Of a DNA stretch of 64,000 nt, positions 11,345 to 23,443 are shown one piece after another (positions within the stretch are counted from its first letter, which is position 1; every line of letters starts with the position of its first letter). The translations under genes and the position numbers were made by a program. The notes beneath the pieces were generated by a model. It was not told the origin of the DNA. It did no database searches and saw only the letters and a program-made list of their open reading frames with translations. The DNA lies in NCBI RefSeq assembly GCF_001022965.1, contig NZ_LECZ01000025.1, forward strand, positions 124,001 to 188,000. Direction: 5' to 3'. The stretch is from Enterobacter genomosp. O (GTDB lineage: Bacteria > Pseudomonadota > Gammaproteobacteria > Enterobacterales > Enterobacteriaceae).

Positions 11345-11632
11345 TCAGTTGCCGTAAATATTGGCGCGATCGCGCAGTTCTTTACCCGGCTTAAAGTGTG
11401 GAACGTACTTACCTTCCAGTTCGACTTTATCGCCAGTTTTCGGGTTACGCCCGGTGCGTGGAGCACGATAGTGCAGAGAAAAACTACCGAAACCGCGGAT
11501 TTCAATGCGCTCGCCCTGGGCAAGAGTGGAAGCCATATGCTCCAGCATCTCTTTTACGGCATCTTCCACTGCCTTGGCAGGGATATGCGGTTGCTGACTG
11601 GCAAGTCTTTCAATCAATTCTGACTTGGTCAT
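11345..11632 (-). CDS. ihfB: Integration host factor subunit beta
   Basis: IhfB pairs with IhfA to form IHF, a nucleoid protein that bends DNA sharply at specific sites and assists transcription, replication and recombination. The 95-residue protein keeps the HU-fold helices ([11 protein letters not shown]) and the DNA-wrapping beta arm [12 protein letters not shown] with its intercalating proline. One extra C-terminal Asn follows the usual ending NIYG of the 94-residue K-12 protein. The ATG at 11632 was chosen because GGAGG precedes it and the homologues start MTKSE. It lies 170 bp downstream of rpsA with a terminator between them, so it has its own promoter. Confidence 0.97.
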   Translation of the reverse strand: MTKSELIERLASQQPHIPAKAVEDAVKEMLEHMASTLAQGERIEIRGFGSFSLHYRAPRTGRNPKTGDKVELEGKYVPHFKPGKELRDRANIYGN

Positions 11633-11680
11633 GATTCCTCCGGTTCCTTTCAAACCAATTAGCTGAACAGCTCATTAAAC

Positions 11681-11702
11681 AAGGGCGGCCGTAGCCGCCC
11701 TT
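11681..11702 (-). terminator. Terminator between rpsA and ihfB
   Basis: A 9-bp GC-rich stem (AAGGGCGGC with GCCGCCCTT) has a 4-base loop. On the minus strand it is followed by GTTTAAT, which gives a modest U-tract. Confidence 0.7.
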
Positions 11703-11802
11703 TGTTATTGATTACAGGACGAATCCTGCAATCTGTCAAGTTTGCTCCTCATCCTTCGCACTGTAAATATGTTACAGGTCAAATGATGCTGAGAACCTGA
11801 TA

Positions 11803-13476
11803 TTACTCGCCTTTAGCTGCTTTGAAAGCTTCAGCCATTGCGTTGTTAGAGAAGTTTGCATCTTCCTGTTTGTTAACAGTTGCGATTGCATCTTTCTCAT
11901 CAGCTTCGTCTTTAGCACGAACAGACAGGCTGATTGCACGGTTCTTACGGTCAACACCGGTGAACTTAGCTTCAACGTCGTCGCCTACGTTCAGAACCAG
12001 AGTGGCATCTTCAACGCGGTCACGGGAAGCTTCAGAAGCGCGCAGGTAACCTTCAACGCCGTCAGCCAGTTCTACGGTTGCGCCTTTAGCGTCAACTGCA
12101 GTCACTTTACCGTTTACGATTGCGCCTTTCTTGTTCAGTGCAACCCAGTTGTTGAACGGATCTTCTGCGAGCTGTTTAACGCCCAGGGAGATACGCTCAC
12201 GCTCTGCGTCAACCTGCAGAACAACTGCAGCGATTTCGTCGCCTTTTTTGTATTCACGAACCGCTTCTTCGCCTGCAACGTTCCAGGAGATGTCAGACAG
12301 GTGAACCAGGCCATCGATGCCGCCGTCCAGGCCGATGAAGATACCGAAGTCAGTGATAGACTTGATTTTACCTTCAACACGGTCGCCCTTGTTGTGGGTT
12401 TCCGCGAACTGCTGCCATGGGTTGTTTTTGCACTGTTTCAGGCCCAGGGAGATACGACGACGTTCTTCGTCGATATCCAGAACCATCACTTCCACTACAT
12501 CACCAACGTTAACAACTTTGGATGGGTGGATGTTTTTGTTGGTCCAGTCCATTTCGGAAACGTGCACCAGACCTTCAACGCCTTCTTCGATTTCAACGAA
12601 GCAGCCGTAGTCAGTCAGGTTGGTTACGCGACCAGTCAGTTTAGTACCTTCTGGGTAACGCTTAGCGATAGCTACCCATGGATCTTCGCCCAGCTGTTTC
12701 AGGCCGAGGGATACACGAGTACGCTCGCGGTCGAACTTCAGCACTTTAACAGTGATTTCGTCGCCCACGTTCACGATTTCGCTTGGGTGCTTAACGCGTT
12801 TCCACGCCATGTCGGTGATGTGCAGCAGGCCATCAACGCCGCCCAGGTCAACGAATGCGCCGTAGTCAGTGAGGTTCTTAACGATACCTTTGACTTCCAT
12901 GCCTTCCTGCAGGTTTTCCAGCAGCTGATCGCGTTCTGCGCTGTTTTCGGATTCGATAACGGCACGACGGGAAACAACAACGTTGTTACGCTTCTGGTCC
13001 AGCTTGATTACTTTGAACTCAAGCTCTTTGCCTTCCAGGTGCAGGGTGTCACGAACTGGACGAACGTCTACCAGAGAACCTGGCAGGAACGCACGAATAC
13101 CATTCAGCTCAACAGTGAAGCCACCTTTAACTTTGCCGTTGATAACACCGACCACAGTTTCAGCTTCTTCGTAAGCTTTTTCCAGCGTGATCCATGCTTC
13201 GTGACGTTTAGCTTTCTCACGAGAAAGCAGGGTTTCACCGAAGCCGTCTTCTACTGCGTCCAGAGCAACGTCAACTTCGTCACCTACCTGGATTTCCAGC
13301 TCGCCCTGGGCGTTTTTGAACTGCTCTGCCGGAATGGCGGACTCAGATTTCAGACCGGCGTCAACCAGTACTACGTCTTTGTCGATAGCAACAACAACAC
13401 CGCGAACGATGGAACCCGGGCGGGTTTCGATTGTTTTTAAGGATTCTTCAAACAGTTGAGCAAAAGATTCAGTCAT
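11803..13476 (-). CDS. rpsA: 30S ribosomal protein S1
   Basis: S1 binds mRNA leaders on the 30S platform and unfolds them for initiation; it also serves as a host subunit of Qbeta replicase in E. coli. The 557-residue protein equals K-12 length and is made of six S1/OB repeats. The first two bind the ribosome, and later repeats show the recurring patterns [20 protein letters not shown] and [21 protein letters not shown]. Codon use is strongly biased, as expected of a highly expressed gene. It follows cmk with 111 bp between them. In K-12 the gene is autoregulated at translation; the leader here was not analysed further. Confidence 0.98.
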   Translation of the reverse strand: MTESFAQLFEESLKTIETRPGSIVRGVVVAIDKDVVLVDAGLKSESAIPAEQFKNAQGELEIQVGDEVDVALDAVEDGFGETLLSREKAKRHEAWITLEKAYEEAETVVGVINGKVKGGFTVELNGIRAFLPGSLVDVRPVRDTLHLEGKELEFKVIKLDQKRNNVVVSRRAVIESENSAERDQLLENLQEGMEVKGIVKNLTDYGAFVDLGGVDGLLHITDMAWKRVKHPSEIVNVGDEITVKVLKFDRERTRVSLGLKQLGEDPWVAIAKRYPEGTKLTGRVTNLTDYGCFVEIEEGVEGLVHVSEMDWTNKNIHPSKVVNVGDVVEVMVLDIDEERRRISLGLKQCKNNPWQQFAETHNKGDRVEGKIKSITDFGIFIGLDGGIDGLVHLSDISWNVAGEEAVREYKKGDEIAAVVLQVDAERERISLGVKQLAEDPFNNWVALNKKGAIVNGKVTAVDAKGATVELADGVEGYLRASEASRDRVEDATLVLNVGDDVEAKFTGVDRKNRAISLSVRAKDEADEKDAIATVNKQEDANFSNNAMAEAFKAAKGE

Positions 13477-13587
13477 GTTTAATCTTCAGGTTAATATTAA
13501 CGTCCACCTGGCTCCGTGCCGGATGGGGTTGTTTCACATACCCGCCGTCAATCCATTGCAGCGGGGGTACTACTAAATCGGTCGCGA

Positions 13588-14271
13588 TTACGCGAGTGCC
13601 AGTTTTTGGCGCGCATATTGTAGCGCTTTTTCAATCACTTGCTCAATAGTTAAACTGGTTGAATCCAGAACTAATGCATCTTCTGCAGGAACAAGTGGGG
13701 CGACGGCGCGGTTGCGATCGCGGTCATCGCGCTCTTTTATCTCGGATAAAAGGCGATCAAAGTTAACACTAAACCCCTTTTCCTGCAACTGAAGCATGCG
13801 GCGTTGCGCACGTTCTTCCGAAGAGGCGTCAAGGAAAATTTTCACAGGCGCATCAGGGAATACCACGGTTCCCATATCACGTCCGTCAGCAATCAGACCC
13901 GGGGCTTCACGGAAAGCGCGCTGGCGACGTAACAGCGCCTCGCGAACGCGCGGGAAGGCCGCCACCTGGGAGGCGGCATTAGCCACTTCCTGCGTACGGA
14001 TTTCGCCGCTCACGTCTTCCCCTTCAAGGATGACTTCCAGGTTGCCATCGGTCGACACGAAACGCACATCCAGATGCGCCGCAAGCGGAACCAGCGCCTC
14101 TTCAGACGCCACATCCACGTGATGATGCAGCGCAGCCAGAGCCAGCACGCGATAGATTGCTCCCGAATCTAAAAGATGCCATTGCAATGCTTCCGCCATC
14201 GCTTTGCACAGAGTACCTTTCCCTGCGCCACTTGGCCCATCAATGGTGATTACCGGGGCAACTGCCGTCAT
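13588..14271 (-). CDS. cmk: Cytidylate kinase
   Basis: Cmk phosphorylates CMP and dCMP with ATP, recycling pyrimidine nucleotides. The 227-residue protein has the P-loop GPSGAGKGT near residues 12-20 and the [16 protein letters not shown] motif of bacterial CMP kinases. The frame stays open 87 bp further upstream, but the ATG at 14271 ([11 protein letters not shown]) has AGGAG before it and matches the K-12 start. It precedes rpsA on the same strand. In K-12 ycaL lies between aroA and cmk; here the gap of 185 bp holds no gene. Confidence 0.97.
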   Translation of the reverse strand: MTAVAPVITIDGPSGAGKGTLCKAMAEALQWHLLDSGAIYRVLALAALHHHVDVASEEALVPLAAHLDVRFVSTDGNLEVILEGEDVSGEIRTQEVANAASQVAAFPRVREALLRRQRAFREAPGLIADGRDMGTVVFPDAPVKIFLDASSEERAQRRMLQLQEKGFSVNFDRLLSEIKERDDRDRNRAVAPLVPAEDALVLDSTSLTIEQVIEKALQYARQKLALA

Positions 14272-14426
14272 CTTTTTCTCCTTAAATAAGGCATACCGTT
14301 TACATGAACGCCGCGCATTATACGCGCCAACGTGCGCAACTGTTACCTTTGCGTGCAAATTACAGAATGATTGAAGCAGAGTGTAGAAGAAATGAGCGGA
14401 GGTGTTCGTAATGAAGCGTAAGCAAA

Positions 14427-14448
14427 TGCCGCATCGGGTGATGCGGCA
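14427..14448 (-). terminator. Hairpin/terminator past aroA
   Basis: A perfect 9-bp stem (TGCCGCATC with GATGCGGCA) around a 4-base loop lies 8 bp beyond the aroA stop. The T-tract on the minus strand is weak (TTTGCTTA), so it may act as a 3' end stabiliser as much as a terminator. Confidence 0.55.
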
Positions 14449-14456
14449 ACATGTTA

Positions 14457-15740
14457 TCAGGCCAGCGTGCTAATGCGTGCCAGCTGTTCGAAGTAGTCCG
14501 GGAAGGTTTTCCCCGTACATTTCGGATCGAGGATCGTGACAGGCGTATCGGACAGCGCCACCAGCGAGAAGCACATCGCCATACGGTGATCGTTATAGGT
14601 TCCGATTTCCGCAAACTGGAGTTTTGCTGGTGGGGTCACGCGAATATAGTCTTCGCCCTCTTCCACCTCTGCCCCCACTTTTCGCAGCTCTGTCGCCATC
14701 GCGAACAGGCGGTCCGTCTCTTTTACGCGCCAGTTATAGATATTACGCAGCGTGGTGGTGCCTTTGGCGAACAGTGCCGCTGTAGCAATGGTCATCGCCG
14801 CATCCGGGATATGGTTCATGTCCATATCGATGGCGTTCAGCTCGCCGTGAGTACAGGAGATGAAGTCATCACCCCAGGTCACAACGGCCCCCATTTTCTC
14901 GAGCACATCGGCAAAGCGGATATCACCCTGCACGCTGTTACGGCCAATACCGGTCACTTTTACCGTGCCGCCTTTAATCGCCCCTGCGGCCAGGAAATAG
15001 GAGGCGGATGAGGCATCCCCTTCAACGAGATAGTTGCCCGGAGACTGGTACTGCTGGGCACCGCGCATCACAAAGCGCTGATAAGCCTGGTTTTCAACCT
15101 CGACACCAAAGGTCTTCATCAGGTGCAATGTGATATCAATGTACGGTTTGGAAACCAGATCGCCCTTAATGGTGATCAGGGTATCCTGCGGTGCCAGCGG
15201 TGCGGTCATCAGCAGCGCCGTCAGGAACTGGCTGGACACACTGCCATCCACCTCAACGTTTCCGCCAGTAAAGCCCCCGCGCAGACGCAGTGGCGGATAA
15301 TTTTCCTGCTCCAGATACTCAATCTGTGCGCCACCCTGGCGAAGGGCATCCACCAGATGGCCAATCGGACGCTCTTTCATGCGAGGTTCGCCGGTCAGCA
15401 CAATGTTGTTGCTCCCCAGACACAGGGCTGCCGCCAGCGGACGCATCGCCGTACCGGCGTTGCCCAGAAACAGCTCAAGCTCTTCACCCGCGTGCAGCGC
15501 GCCGCCATTGCCGGTCACTTCGCAGCGAGTACGATCCTCAGACAACGTATAATGAACTCCCAACGCTTTCAGCGCATTGAGCATATGGCGCACGTCATCG
15601 CTGTCCAGCAGGTTTGTAAGGACGGTGGTGCCGTTTGCCAGAGCTGCCAGCAGCAGAGCGCGGTTCGAGACACTTTTTGAACCAGGCAGATTGATGGTGC
15701 CATCTACCCGCGCGATAGGTTGTAACGTCAGGGATTCCAT
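14457..15740 (-). CDS. aroA: 3-phosphoshikimate 1-carboxyvinyltransferase (EPSP synthase)
   Basis: AroA joins phosphoenolpyruvate to shikimate-3-phosphate in the shikimate pathway to aromatic amino acids. The 427-residue protein matches K-12. It has [18 protein letters not shown] near residue 20 (substrate-binding Lys/Ser/Arg) and [17 protein letters not shown] near 93-109, where the unsubstituted Gly, Thr and Pro mark a class I enzyme. It follows serC on the same strand; the 68-bp gap holds a strong intrinsic terminator-like hairpin, so part of the serC transcripts probably stop before aroA. Confidence 0.98.
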   Translation of the reverse strand: MESLTLQPIARVDGTINLPGSKSVSNRALLLAALANGTTVLTNLLDSDDVRHMLNALKALGVHYTLSEDRTRCEVTGNGGALHAGEELELFLGNAGTAMRPLAAALCLGSNNIVLTGEPRMKERPIGHLVDALRQGGAQIEYLEQENYPPLRLRGGFTGGNVEVDGSVSSQFLTALLMTAPLAPQDTLITIKGDLVSKPYIDITLHLMKTFGVEVENQAYQRFVMRGAQQYQSPGNYLVEGDASSASYFLAAGAIKGGTVKVTGIGRNSVQGDIRFADVLEKMGAVVTWGDDFISCTHGELNAIDMDMNHIPDAAMTIATAALFAKGTTTLRNIYNWRVKETDRLFAMATELRKVGAEVEEGEDYIRVTPPAKLQFAEIGTYNDHRMAMCFSLVALSDTPVTILDPKCTGKTFPDYFEQLARISTLA

Positions 15741-15763
15741 GAAACTTAACTCTCAACTCAACA

Positions 15764-15793
15764 TAATAAAAACCCCGCAGCAGCGCTGCGGGG
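15764..15793 (-). terminator. Terminator/attenuator between serC and aroA
   Basis: A perfect 9-bp stem (CCCCGCAGC with GCTGCGGGG) and 3-base loop is followed on the minus strand by TTTTTATT. It lies between two genes that share an operon in K-12, so it probably lowers aroA expression relative to serC. Confidence 0.85.
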
Positions 15794-15808
15794 GTGAAAA
15801 CAGCGCAA

Positions 15809-16897
15809 TTAACCGTGGCGACGTTCGAAATCGATCATGAAATCAGTCAGGGCTTTAACGCCTTCCAGCGGCATCGCGTTATAGATGGAGGCACGCATGC
15901 CGCCGACAACGCGGTGGCCTTTCAGCGCATGCAGGCCTGCCGCGAAGGACTCTTCCAGGAACACTTTGTCCAGGTTGCTGTCCGCCAGCTGGAACGGCAC
16001 GTTCATGCGGGAACGGTTAGCCTTCGCCACATCGTTGCGGTAGAAGCCGCTCTTGTCGATCACGCCGTACAGCAGTTCGGCTTTCTGCTGATTCACTTTG
16101 TCCATCTGCGCCACGCCGCCGTTTTGCTTCAGCCATTTAAAGACCAGGCCAGAAAGGTACCAGGCGAACGTTGGTGGGGTGTTGAACATAGAGTCGTTAT
16201 CGTTCAGCACGGTGTAATCGAGAATCGACGGGCAGGATTTATGCGCTTTACCCAGCAGGTCTTCACGCACGACGACGATAGTCAAACCGGCCGGGCCGAT
16301 ATTTTTCTGTGCGCCCGCGTAGATAACACCGTAGCGGCTGACATCAATTGGCGCAGACAGAATGGTGGAGGAAAAGTCGGCGGCAACCACGACATCGCTG
16401 CCGAAGTTTGGCGTCTCGTCGATGGCAATCCCGTCAATGGTTTCGTTCGGGCAGTAGTGCAGATACGCTGCGTTATCTGAAAGCTGCCACTCGCTCATTG
16501 GCTTCACGGCGCGCAGACCGTCAACGGTTACTTTGGCGTCAATAACATTCGGCGTGCAGTATTTATGCGCTTCTTTAACGGCGCTTGCCGCCCAGTACCC
16601 CGCATCAACGTAGTCGGCCGTCGTTTTGTCACCAAGGATATTCAGCGGTACGCCAGCAAACTGACCGCGCCCACCGCCGTGACAGAACAATACTTTGTAG
16701 TTCGAAGGGATATTCAGCAGATCGCGAAAATCCTTTTCTGCTTCTTCCGCCACCTGAATAAACTCTTTACCCCGGTGGCTGATCTCCATCACCGACGTCC
16801 CCAGACCATTCCAGTCACAAAGTTCCTGTTGAGCCTGTTTAAGTACGTCTGCCGGTAACATCGCCGGACCTGAACTGAAATTAAAGACTTGAGCCAT
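15809..16897 (-). CDS. serC: Phosphoserine/phosphohydroxythreonine aminotransferase
   Basis: SerC is a PLP enzyme that transaminates 3-phosphohydroxypyruvate in serine synthesis and the analogous intermediate in pyridoxine synthesis. The 362-residue protein equals K-12 length and starts [15 protein letters not shown]. The PLP lysine is Lys198 in the string [12 protein letters not shown]. The ATG at 16897 has a GAGGGG ribosome binding site. It heads the serC-aroA unit; a CRP-like site lies about 100 bp upstream. Confidence 0.98.
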   Translation of the reverse strand: MAQVFNFSSGPAMLPADVLKQAQQELCDWNGLGTSVMEISHRGKEFIQVAEEAEKDFRDLLNIPSNYKVLFCHGGGRGQFAGVPLNILGDKTTADYVDAGYWAASAVKEAHKYCTPNVIDAKVTVDGLRAVKPMSEWQLSDNAAYLHYCPNETIDGIAIDETPNFGSDVVVAADFSSTILSAPIDVSRYGVIYAGAQKNIGPAGLTIVVVREDLLGKAHKSCPSILDYTVLNDNDSMFNTPPTFAWYLSGLVFKWLKQNGGVAQMDKVNQQKAELLYGVIDKSGFYRNDVAKANRSRMNVPFQLADSNLDKVFLEESFAAGLHALKGHRVVGGMRASIYNAMPLEGVKALTDFMIDFERRHG

Positions 16898-16997
16898 TTC
16901 CCCTCACCACGCTAAAAGCCATAAGTTATAACTGTGGATATCGGTTTTATCATTCAGTGACACGCGCCGCAATGTCTAAAACTTATGACCCGTGAAA

Positions 16998-17013
16998 TGT
17001 GTCCTGCGTCACA
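16998..17013 (-). promoter_or_regulatory. CRP-like site upstream of serC
   Basis: TGTGT-N6-TCACA differs from the CRP core TGTGA-N6-TCACA at one base, and AAA precedes and AA follows it, as in the 22-bp consensus. It lies 101-116 bp before the serC start. K-12 serC is known to respond to cAMP-CRP and Lrp; that this exact site is used here is inference. Confidence 0.5.
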
Positions 17014-17059
17014 CAAAACAATCTGCCGCCTCGCTAAGACAAAACCGACAAAATGGCTG

Positions 17060-17752
17060 TCAGGTAATGCGTTTAGCATGGCTAACCTTCGTCCATTCCG
17101 GATTTGCACAGCGAGGGCATAATTGACGATCCCCCGGCTGCATTGCAATCACGTGGCTACATCTCACGCAGGCATACTCGCCCGATTCGGGTACGGTTCT
17201 GAAACGCTCAATAAGCATATCCGGCAGGATACACAGTCCCGGCTTCACCTCGTCGTCAGAATAGTAATAGACGCTGATTTGACCGTTAGTTTCCATAATT
17301 GCCAGACGCACCTGCCCGAGCTGTTCAACGCTATTCAGACGAAGCTCCATAAAGAACTCAAACTCGGTCATATTGGCGCTCTGTACATTTTCCCAGGCTA
17401 GCTGTCCGTTCTCGACGATAACGACCGGCTTCCCTTCAAGCAGATCTTCCAGCTTTTCGCTTTTCGACATCAGCCACATCACAAGGCGGTAAAGCAGCGC
17501 CAGTGAGACAAAGACGATAAACACCGGCACCATCGGTACATCATCATAAAAGGCGACGTCCCCCGCCGCTGAACCCAGCGTCAGGATGATCAACACCTCA
17601 AAGAGCGACATCTGCCTTACGCCGCGACGGCCCGTAATCTTAAGAAACAGAAAGACCAGAACGAAGGTATACAGACTGCGCAGAGCGACTTCGCCTAAAA
17701 ACTCAGGAGGGACTTTATCAAACGCCATCCGCTGGAGATCAAACGCTTTCAT
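17060..17752 (-). CDS. ycaP: YcaP, DUF421 inner-membrane protein
   Basis: A 230-residue member of the DUF421/YetF-like family, with no established molecular function. Three hydrophobic segments occupy roughly residues 20-40, 47-63 and 68-92, followed by a soluble alpha/beta domain (SVYYYSDDEVKPGLCILP). A C-terminal zinc-ribbon-like pair, CVRC and CPRC, closes the protein. I chose the ATG at 17752 (MKAFDLQRMAF) because it matches K-12 YcaP; an ATG 39 bp upstream is also open. It is divergent from ycaO and ends 162 bp before serC. Confidence 0.88.
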   Translation of the reverse strand: MKAFDLQRMAFDKVPPEFLGEVALRSLYTFVLVFLFLKITGRRGVRQMSLFEVLIILTLGSAAGDVAFYDDVPMVPVFIVFVSLALLYRLVMWLMSKSEKLEDLLEGKPVVIVENGQLAWENVQSANMTEFEFFMELRLNSVEQLGQVRLAIMETNGQISVYYYSDDEVKPGLCILPDMLIERFRTVPESGEYACVRCSHVIAMQPGDRQLCPRCANPEWTKVSHAKRIT

Positions 17753-17879
17753 TTTTCTATGCCTTAACAGTAGGTTACTGAATGTAAGCATAGCTCAGGC
17801 TTTTATTTTCGCCGAAGATAGCACCCGTCACGCAAAACCCGTATCATTGCGCGCTTTACGTACGATAAAAGTGAACGCC

Positions 17880-19640
17880 ATGACTCAAACGTTTATCCCC
17901 GGCAAAGACGCCGCTCTGGAAGATTCCATCGCTCGCTTCCAGCAAAAACTGACCGACCTGGGTTTTAACATCGAAGAAGCCTCCTGGCTCAATCCGGTGC
18001 CTCATGTCTGGTCCGTGCATATTCGCGATAAAGAGTGTGCCCTGTGCTTTACCAACGGTAAAGGCGCGACAAAAAAAGCGGCACTGGCCTCTGCGCTGGG
18101 TGAGTATTTTGAGCGTCTGTCCACCAACTATTTCTTCGCTGACTTCTGGCTGGGCGAAACCATCGCTAACGGCCCGTTCGTTCACTATCCAAATGAAAAA
18201 TGGTTCCCCCTGACCGAAGATGACGAACTGCCGGAAGGTATTCTCGACGCTCGCCTGCGTGCCTTCTACGATCCAGACAGCGAACTGACGGCCAGCATGC
18301 TGATCGATCTGCAATCCGGTAACGAAGATCGCGGTATTTGCGCCCTGCCGTTTACCCGTCAGTCTGATGAGCAGACCGTCTATATCCCGATGAACATCGT
18401 CGGCAACCTGTATGTGTCCAACGGCATGTCCGCCGGTAACACCCGTAATGAAGCACGCGTACAGGGTCTGTCTGAAGTCTTCGAACGCCATATTAAAAAC
18501 CGCATCATTGCCGAATCCATCAGCCTGCCTGAAATTCCGGCCGACGTGCTGGCCCGCTATCCTGGCGTGGTGGAATCCATCGCCAAACTGGAAGCAGAAG
18601 GTTTCCCTATCTTTGCGTATGACGGCTCGCTGGGCGGTAAATACCCGGTTATCTGCGTTGTGCTGTTTAACCCAACGAACGGTACCTGTTTCGCCTCCTT
18701 CGGCGCGCATCCTGACTTTGGCGTGGCGCTGGAGCGTACCGTTACCGAGCTGCTGCAGGGCCGTAGCCTGAAAGATCTCGACGTGTTCACCCCGCCAACG
18801 TTTGACGACGAAGAAGTGGCCGAGCATACCAACCTCGAAACCCACTTCATCGACTCCAGCGGCTTGATCTCCTGGGATATGTTCAAGCAGGACGCAGACT
18901 ATCCGTTCGTGGACTGGAGCTTTGCCGGTACAACCGAAGAAGAGTTCGCCACGCTGATGGCTATCTTCAAAGCCGAAGATCAGGACGTCTATATCGCCGA
19001 CTACGAGCACCTCGGCGTCTACGCGTGCCGCATTATTGTTCCCGGCATGTCCGACATCTACCCTGCCGAAGATCTGTGGCTGGCGAATAACAGCATGGGC
19101 GCGCATCTGCGCGAAACGCTGCTGGCTCTGCCGGGCAGCGAATGGGAGAAAGAAGATTATCTGAACCTGATCGCCCAGCTGGACGAGGAAGGCCACGATG
19201 ACTTCACGCGCGTACGTGAACTGCTGGGCCTGGCGACCGGTAAAGATAACGGCTGGTACACCCTGCGTATCGGTGAGCTGAAAGCGATGCTGGCCCTGGC
19301 GGGCGGCGATCTGGATCAGGCTCTGGCCTGGACCGAGTGGACCATGGAGTTCAACCAGTCGGTCTTCTCTGCCGAGCGCACCAATTATTATCGCTGTCTG
19401 CAAACGCTGTTGCTGCTCGCACAGGAAGAGGATCGCGAGCCGCTGCAATATCTGAATGCTTTCGTGCGTATGTACGGCGCTGAGGCCGTAGAAGCAGCCA
19501 GCGCGGCCCTGAGTGGCGAAGATCCATTCTATGGTCTGCAGGCTGTTGATAGCGATCTGAAAGCCTTCCCTGCGCATCAGTCGCTGCTGAAGGCCTACGA
19601 AAAGCTGCAGAAAGCAAAAGCCGCTTACTGGTCAAAATAA
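17880..19640 (+). CDS. ycaO: YcaO-domain protein (RimO-associated methylthiolation factor)
   Basis: This is the founding YcaO protein, an ATP-using enzyme family best known for azoline formation in peptides. K-12 YcaO has been linked to beta-methylthiolation of ribosomal protein S12 with RimO. The 586-residue chain has the ATP-site helix ASALGEYFER (Ser71, Glu75, Glu78) and the second motif NEARVQGLSEVFER, then a C-terminal helical TPR-like domain from about residue 400. The true start is the ATG at 17880 (MTQTFIPGKD), not the longer open frame. No precursor peptide or dehydrogenase gene is near, so it is not part of a peptide natural-product cluster. Confidence 0.95.
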   Translation: MTQTFIPGKDAALEDSIARFQQKLTDLGFNIEEASWLNPVPHVWSVHIRDKECALCFTNGKGATKKAALASALGEYFERLSTNYFFADFWLGETIANGPFVHYPNEKWFPLTEDDELPEGILDARLRAFYDPDSELTASMLIDLQSGNEDRGICALPFTRQSDEQTVYIPMNIVGNLYVSNGMSAGNTRNEARVQGLSEVFERHIKNRIIAESISLPEIPADVLARYPGVVESIAKLEAEGFPIFAYDGSLGGKYPVICVVLFNPTNGTCFASFGAHPDFGVALERTVTELLQGRSLKDLDVFTPPTFDDEEVAEHTNLETHFIDSSGLISWDMFKQDADYPFVDWSFAGTTEEEFATLMAIFKAEDQDVYIADYEHLGVYACRIIVPGMSDIYPAEDLWLANNSMGAHLRETLLALPGSEWEKEDYLNLIAQLDEEGHDDFTRVRELLGLATGKDNGWYTLRIGELKAMLALAGGDLDQALAWTEWTMEFNQSVFSAERTNYYRCLQTLLLLAQEEDREPLQYLNAFVRMYGAEAVEAASAALSGEDPFYGLQAVDSDLKAFPAHQSLLKAYEKLQKAKAAYWSK

Positions 19641-19691
19641 GCGCACATAACATTACCAGCAGTAGGCGTATTCAATCGTCTGGGCTATATT

Positions 19692-19720
19692 ACGGGGCAA
19701 TTTCATTGCCCCGTTTTTTA
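19692..19720 (+). terminator. Terminator of ycaO
   Basis: A perfect 10-bp stem (ACGGGGCAAT with ATTGCCCCGT), a TTC loop and six T at 52-80 bp after the ycaO stop. Confidence 0.9.
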
Positions 19721-20047
19721 TTTTCTTCGGCAATGATCGTTGAATGTAATAATAAAGTTAAACGTGGGTAAATATAATAATATTTACCTGGGCTTTACTG
19801 TTACTTTTTATGGTAAATACTCCATATTAATTAACTGTTTCAGAGGTGGCTGGACGAAAAAAATTCAACTCTTTTCATAACTTTTAAAATTTATTTTTAT
19901 ACGGATAATCAAATACTTACTCCGCATTTGCTGTAAAACCATACACAGTGCGGGCCTATAAGCCAGGCGAGATATGATCTATATCAATTTCTCTTCTATA
20001 ATGCTTTGTTAGTATCTCGTCGCCGACTTAATAAAGAGAGAGTTAGT
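19721..20047 (+). promoter_or_regulatory. AT-rich focA-pflB regulatory region
   Basis: The space between the ycaO terminator and focA is AT-rich and has no convincing ORF. It holds the FNR-like site at 19974-19987 and two candidate -10 hexamers, TATAAT at 19997-20002 and TAGTAT at 20010-20015. In K-12 the equivalent region carries anaerobic promoters under FNR and ArcA control; ArcA and IHF sites cannot be assigned by eye. Confidence 0.7.
19974..19987 (+). promoter_or_regulatory. FNR-like site upstream of focA
   Basis: ATGAT-N4-ATCAA differs from the FNR consensus TTGAT-N4-ATCAA at one base. Its centre, 19980.5, is 41.5 bp before position 20022, the start expected from a -10 TAGTAT at 20010-20015. 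That is class II activator geometry. The stronger-looking TATAAT at 19997 would put the site nearer the promoter. Confidence 0.75.
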
Positions 20048-20905
20048 GTGAAAGCTGACAACCCTTTTGATCTTTTACTCCCTGCTGCGATGGCGAAAGT
20101 TGCCGAAGAAGCGGGTGTCTATAAAGCAACGAAACACCCGATGAAGACGTTCTATCTGGCGATTACGGCTGGTGTGTTCATCTCTATCGCTTTCGTCTTC
20201 TACATCACCGCCACCACCGGTACTGCCGCAATGCCTTTCGGCATGGCCAAACTGATTGGCGGCATTTGCTTCTCACTGGGTCTGATTCTTTGCGTCATCT
20301 GCGGCGCCGATCTCTTCACCTCAACGGTGCTGATTGTCGTGGCTAAGGCCAGCGGAAGAATTACCTGGGGTCAGCTGGCACGAAACTGGCTTAACGTCTA
20401 CGTGGGTAACCTGGTTGGCTGTCTGCTCTTTGTTTTGTTGATGTGGCTTTCTGGCGAGTACATGACCGCCAACGGTGGCTGGGGCCTCAACGTCCTGCAA
20501 ACCGCCGACCACAAAATGCACCACACATTTATCGAAGCCGTTGCTCTCGGCATCCTCGCTAACCTCATGGTCTGCCTGGCTGTATGGATGAGCTACTCTG
20601 GTCGTAGCCTGATGGACAAAGCCTTAATTATGGTTCTGCCGGTTGCGATGTTTGTTGCCAGCGGCTTTGAGCACAGTATCGCGAATATGTTCATGATCCC
20701 AATGGGCATTGTCATCCGCGACTTTGCGAGCCCGGAGTTCTGGACCGCAGTTGGTTCATCCCCGGAAAGTTTCTCTCACCTGACTATTATGAATTTCATT
20801 ACTGATAACCTGATCCCTGTCACTATCGGGAACATTATCGGTGGGGGTCTGTTAGTTGGGTTGACATACTGGGTCATTTACCTGCGTGGCGACGATCATC
20901 ATTGA
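20048..20905 (+). CDS. focA: Formate channel FocA
   Basis: FocA is the pentameric inner-membrane channel that exports, and at low pH imports, formate made by pyruvate formate-lyase. The 285-residue protein starts at a GTG (MKADNPFDLLLPAAM), as I recall for K-12, and GAGAG lies upstream. The FNT-family fold shows six hydrophobic segments and the family string KASGRITWGQLA. The C-terminus ends WVIYLRGDDHH. It is first in focA-pflB, 51 bp from pflB. Confidence 0.97.
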   Translation: MKADNPFDLLLPAAMAKVAEEAGVYKATKHPMKTFYLAITAGVFISIAFVFYITATTGTAAMPFGMAKLIGGICFSLGLILCVICGADLFTSTVLIVVAKASGRITWGQLARNWLNVYVGNLVGCLLFVLLMWLSGEYMTANGGWGLNVLQTADHKMHHTFIEAVALGILANLMVCLAVWMSYSGRSLMDKALIMVLPVAMFVASGFEHSIANMFMIPMGIVIRDFASPEFWTAVGSSPESFSHLTIMNFITDNLIPVTIGNIIGGGLLVGLTYWVIYLRGDDHH

Positions 20906-20956
20906 TGGTTTTCTCAGGCAGTAAATAAAAAATCCACTTAAGAAGGTAGGTGTTAC

Positions 20957-23239
<2,283 letters not shown>

Positions 23240-23278
23240 CTGGAATTGACTGAAATCACGCGTTAAAAAGCGTACAAT

Positions 23279-23306
23279 AAAGGCTCCACGTCAGTGGGGC
23301 CTTTTT
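23279..23306 (+). terminator. Terminator between pflB and pflA
   Basis: AAAGGCTCCAC and GTGGGGCCTTT pair with one G-U, with a GTCA loop and a T-run, 40 bp past pflB. It explains why pflA is expressed less than focA-pflB and needs its own promoter. Confidence 0.85.
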
Positions 23307-23443
23307 AGCACCCTCTCCACCTCAGTCTCTTTTGTCCGCTATCTATACTCTATGGATAACAGCCAAAACAGACTTAAACACAGCCGGCTTTGAGCTGTGC
23401 ATACACAGGCCCCGGACGGGCCGATGCTGGAGATATCACCGCA

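Noticed and set aside
12301..13440. A 379-codon frame antisense to rpsA
   Set aside because: Same codon-bias artefact in a highly expressed ribosomal gene; the translated product is low in charged patterning and lacks any motif.
17856..19577. A 573-codon frame antisense to ycaO
   Set aside because: Fully contained in a well supported gene, with no homology or start signal.
17880..19640. A YcaO-based peptide natural-product cluster
   Set aside because: No precursor peptide, dehydrogenase, protease or exporter lies nearby; the gene is the core-genome YcaO with its TPR-like C-terminus.
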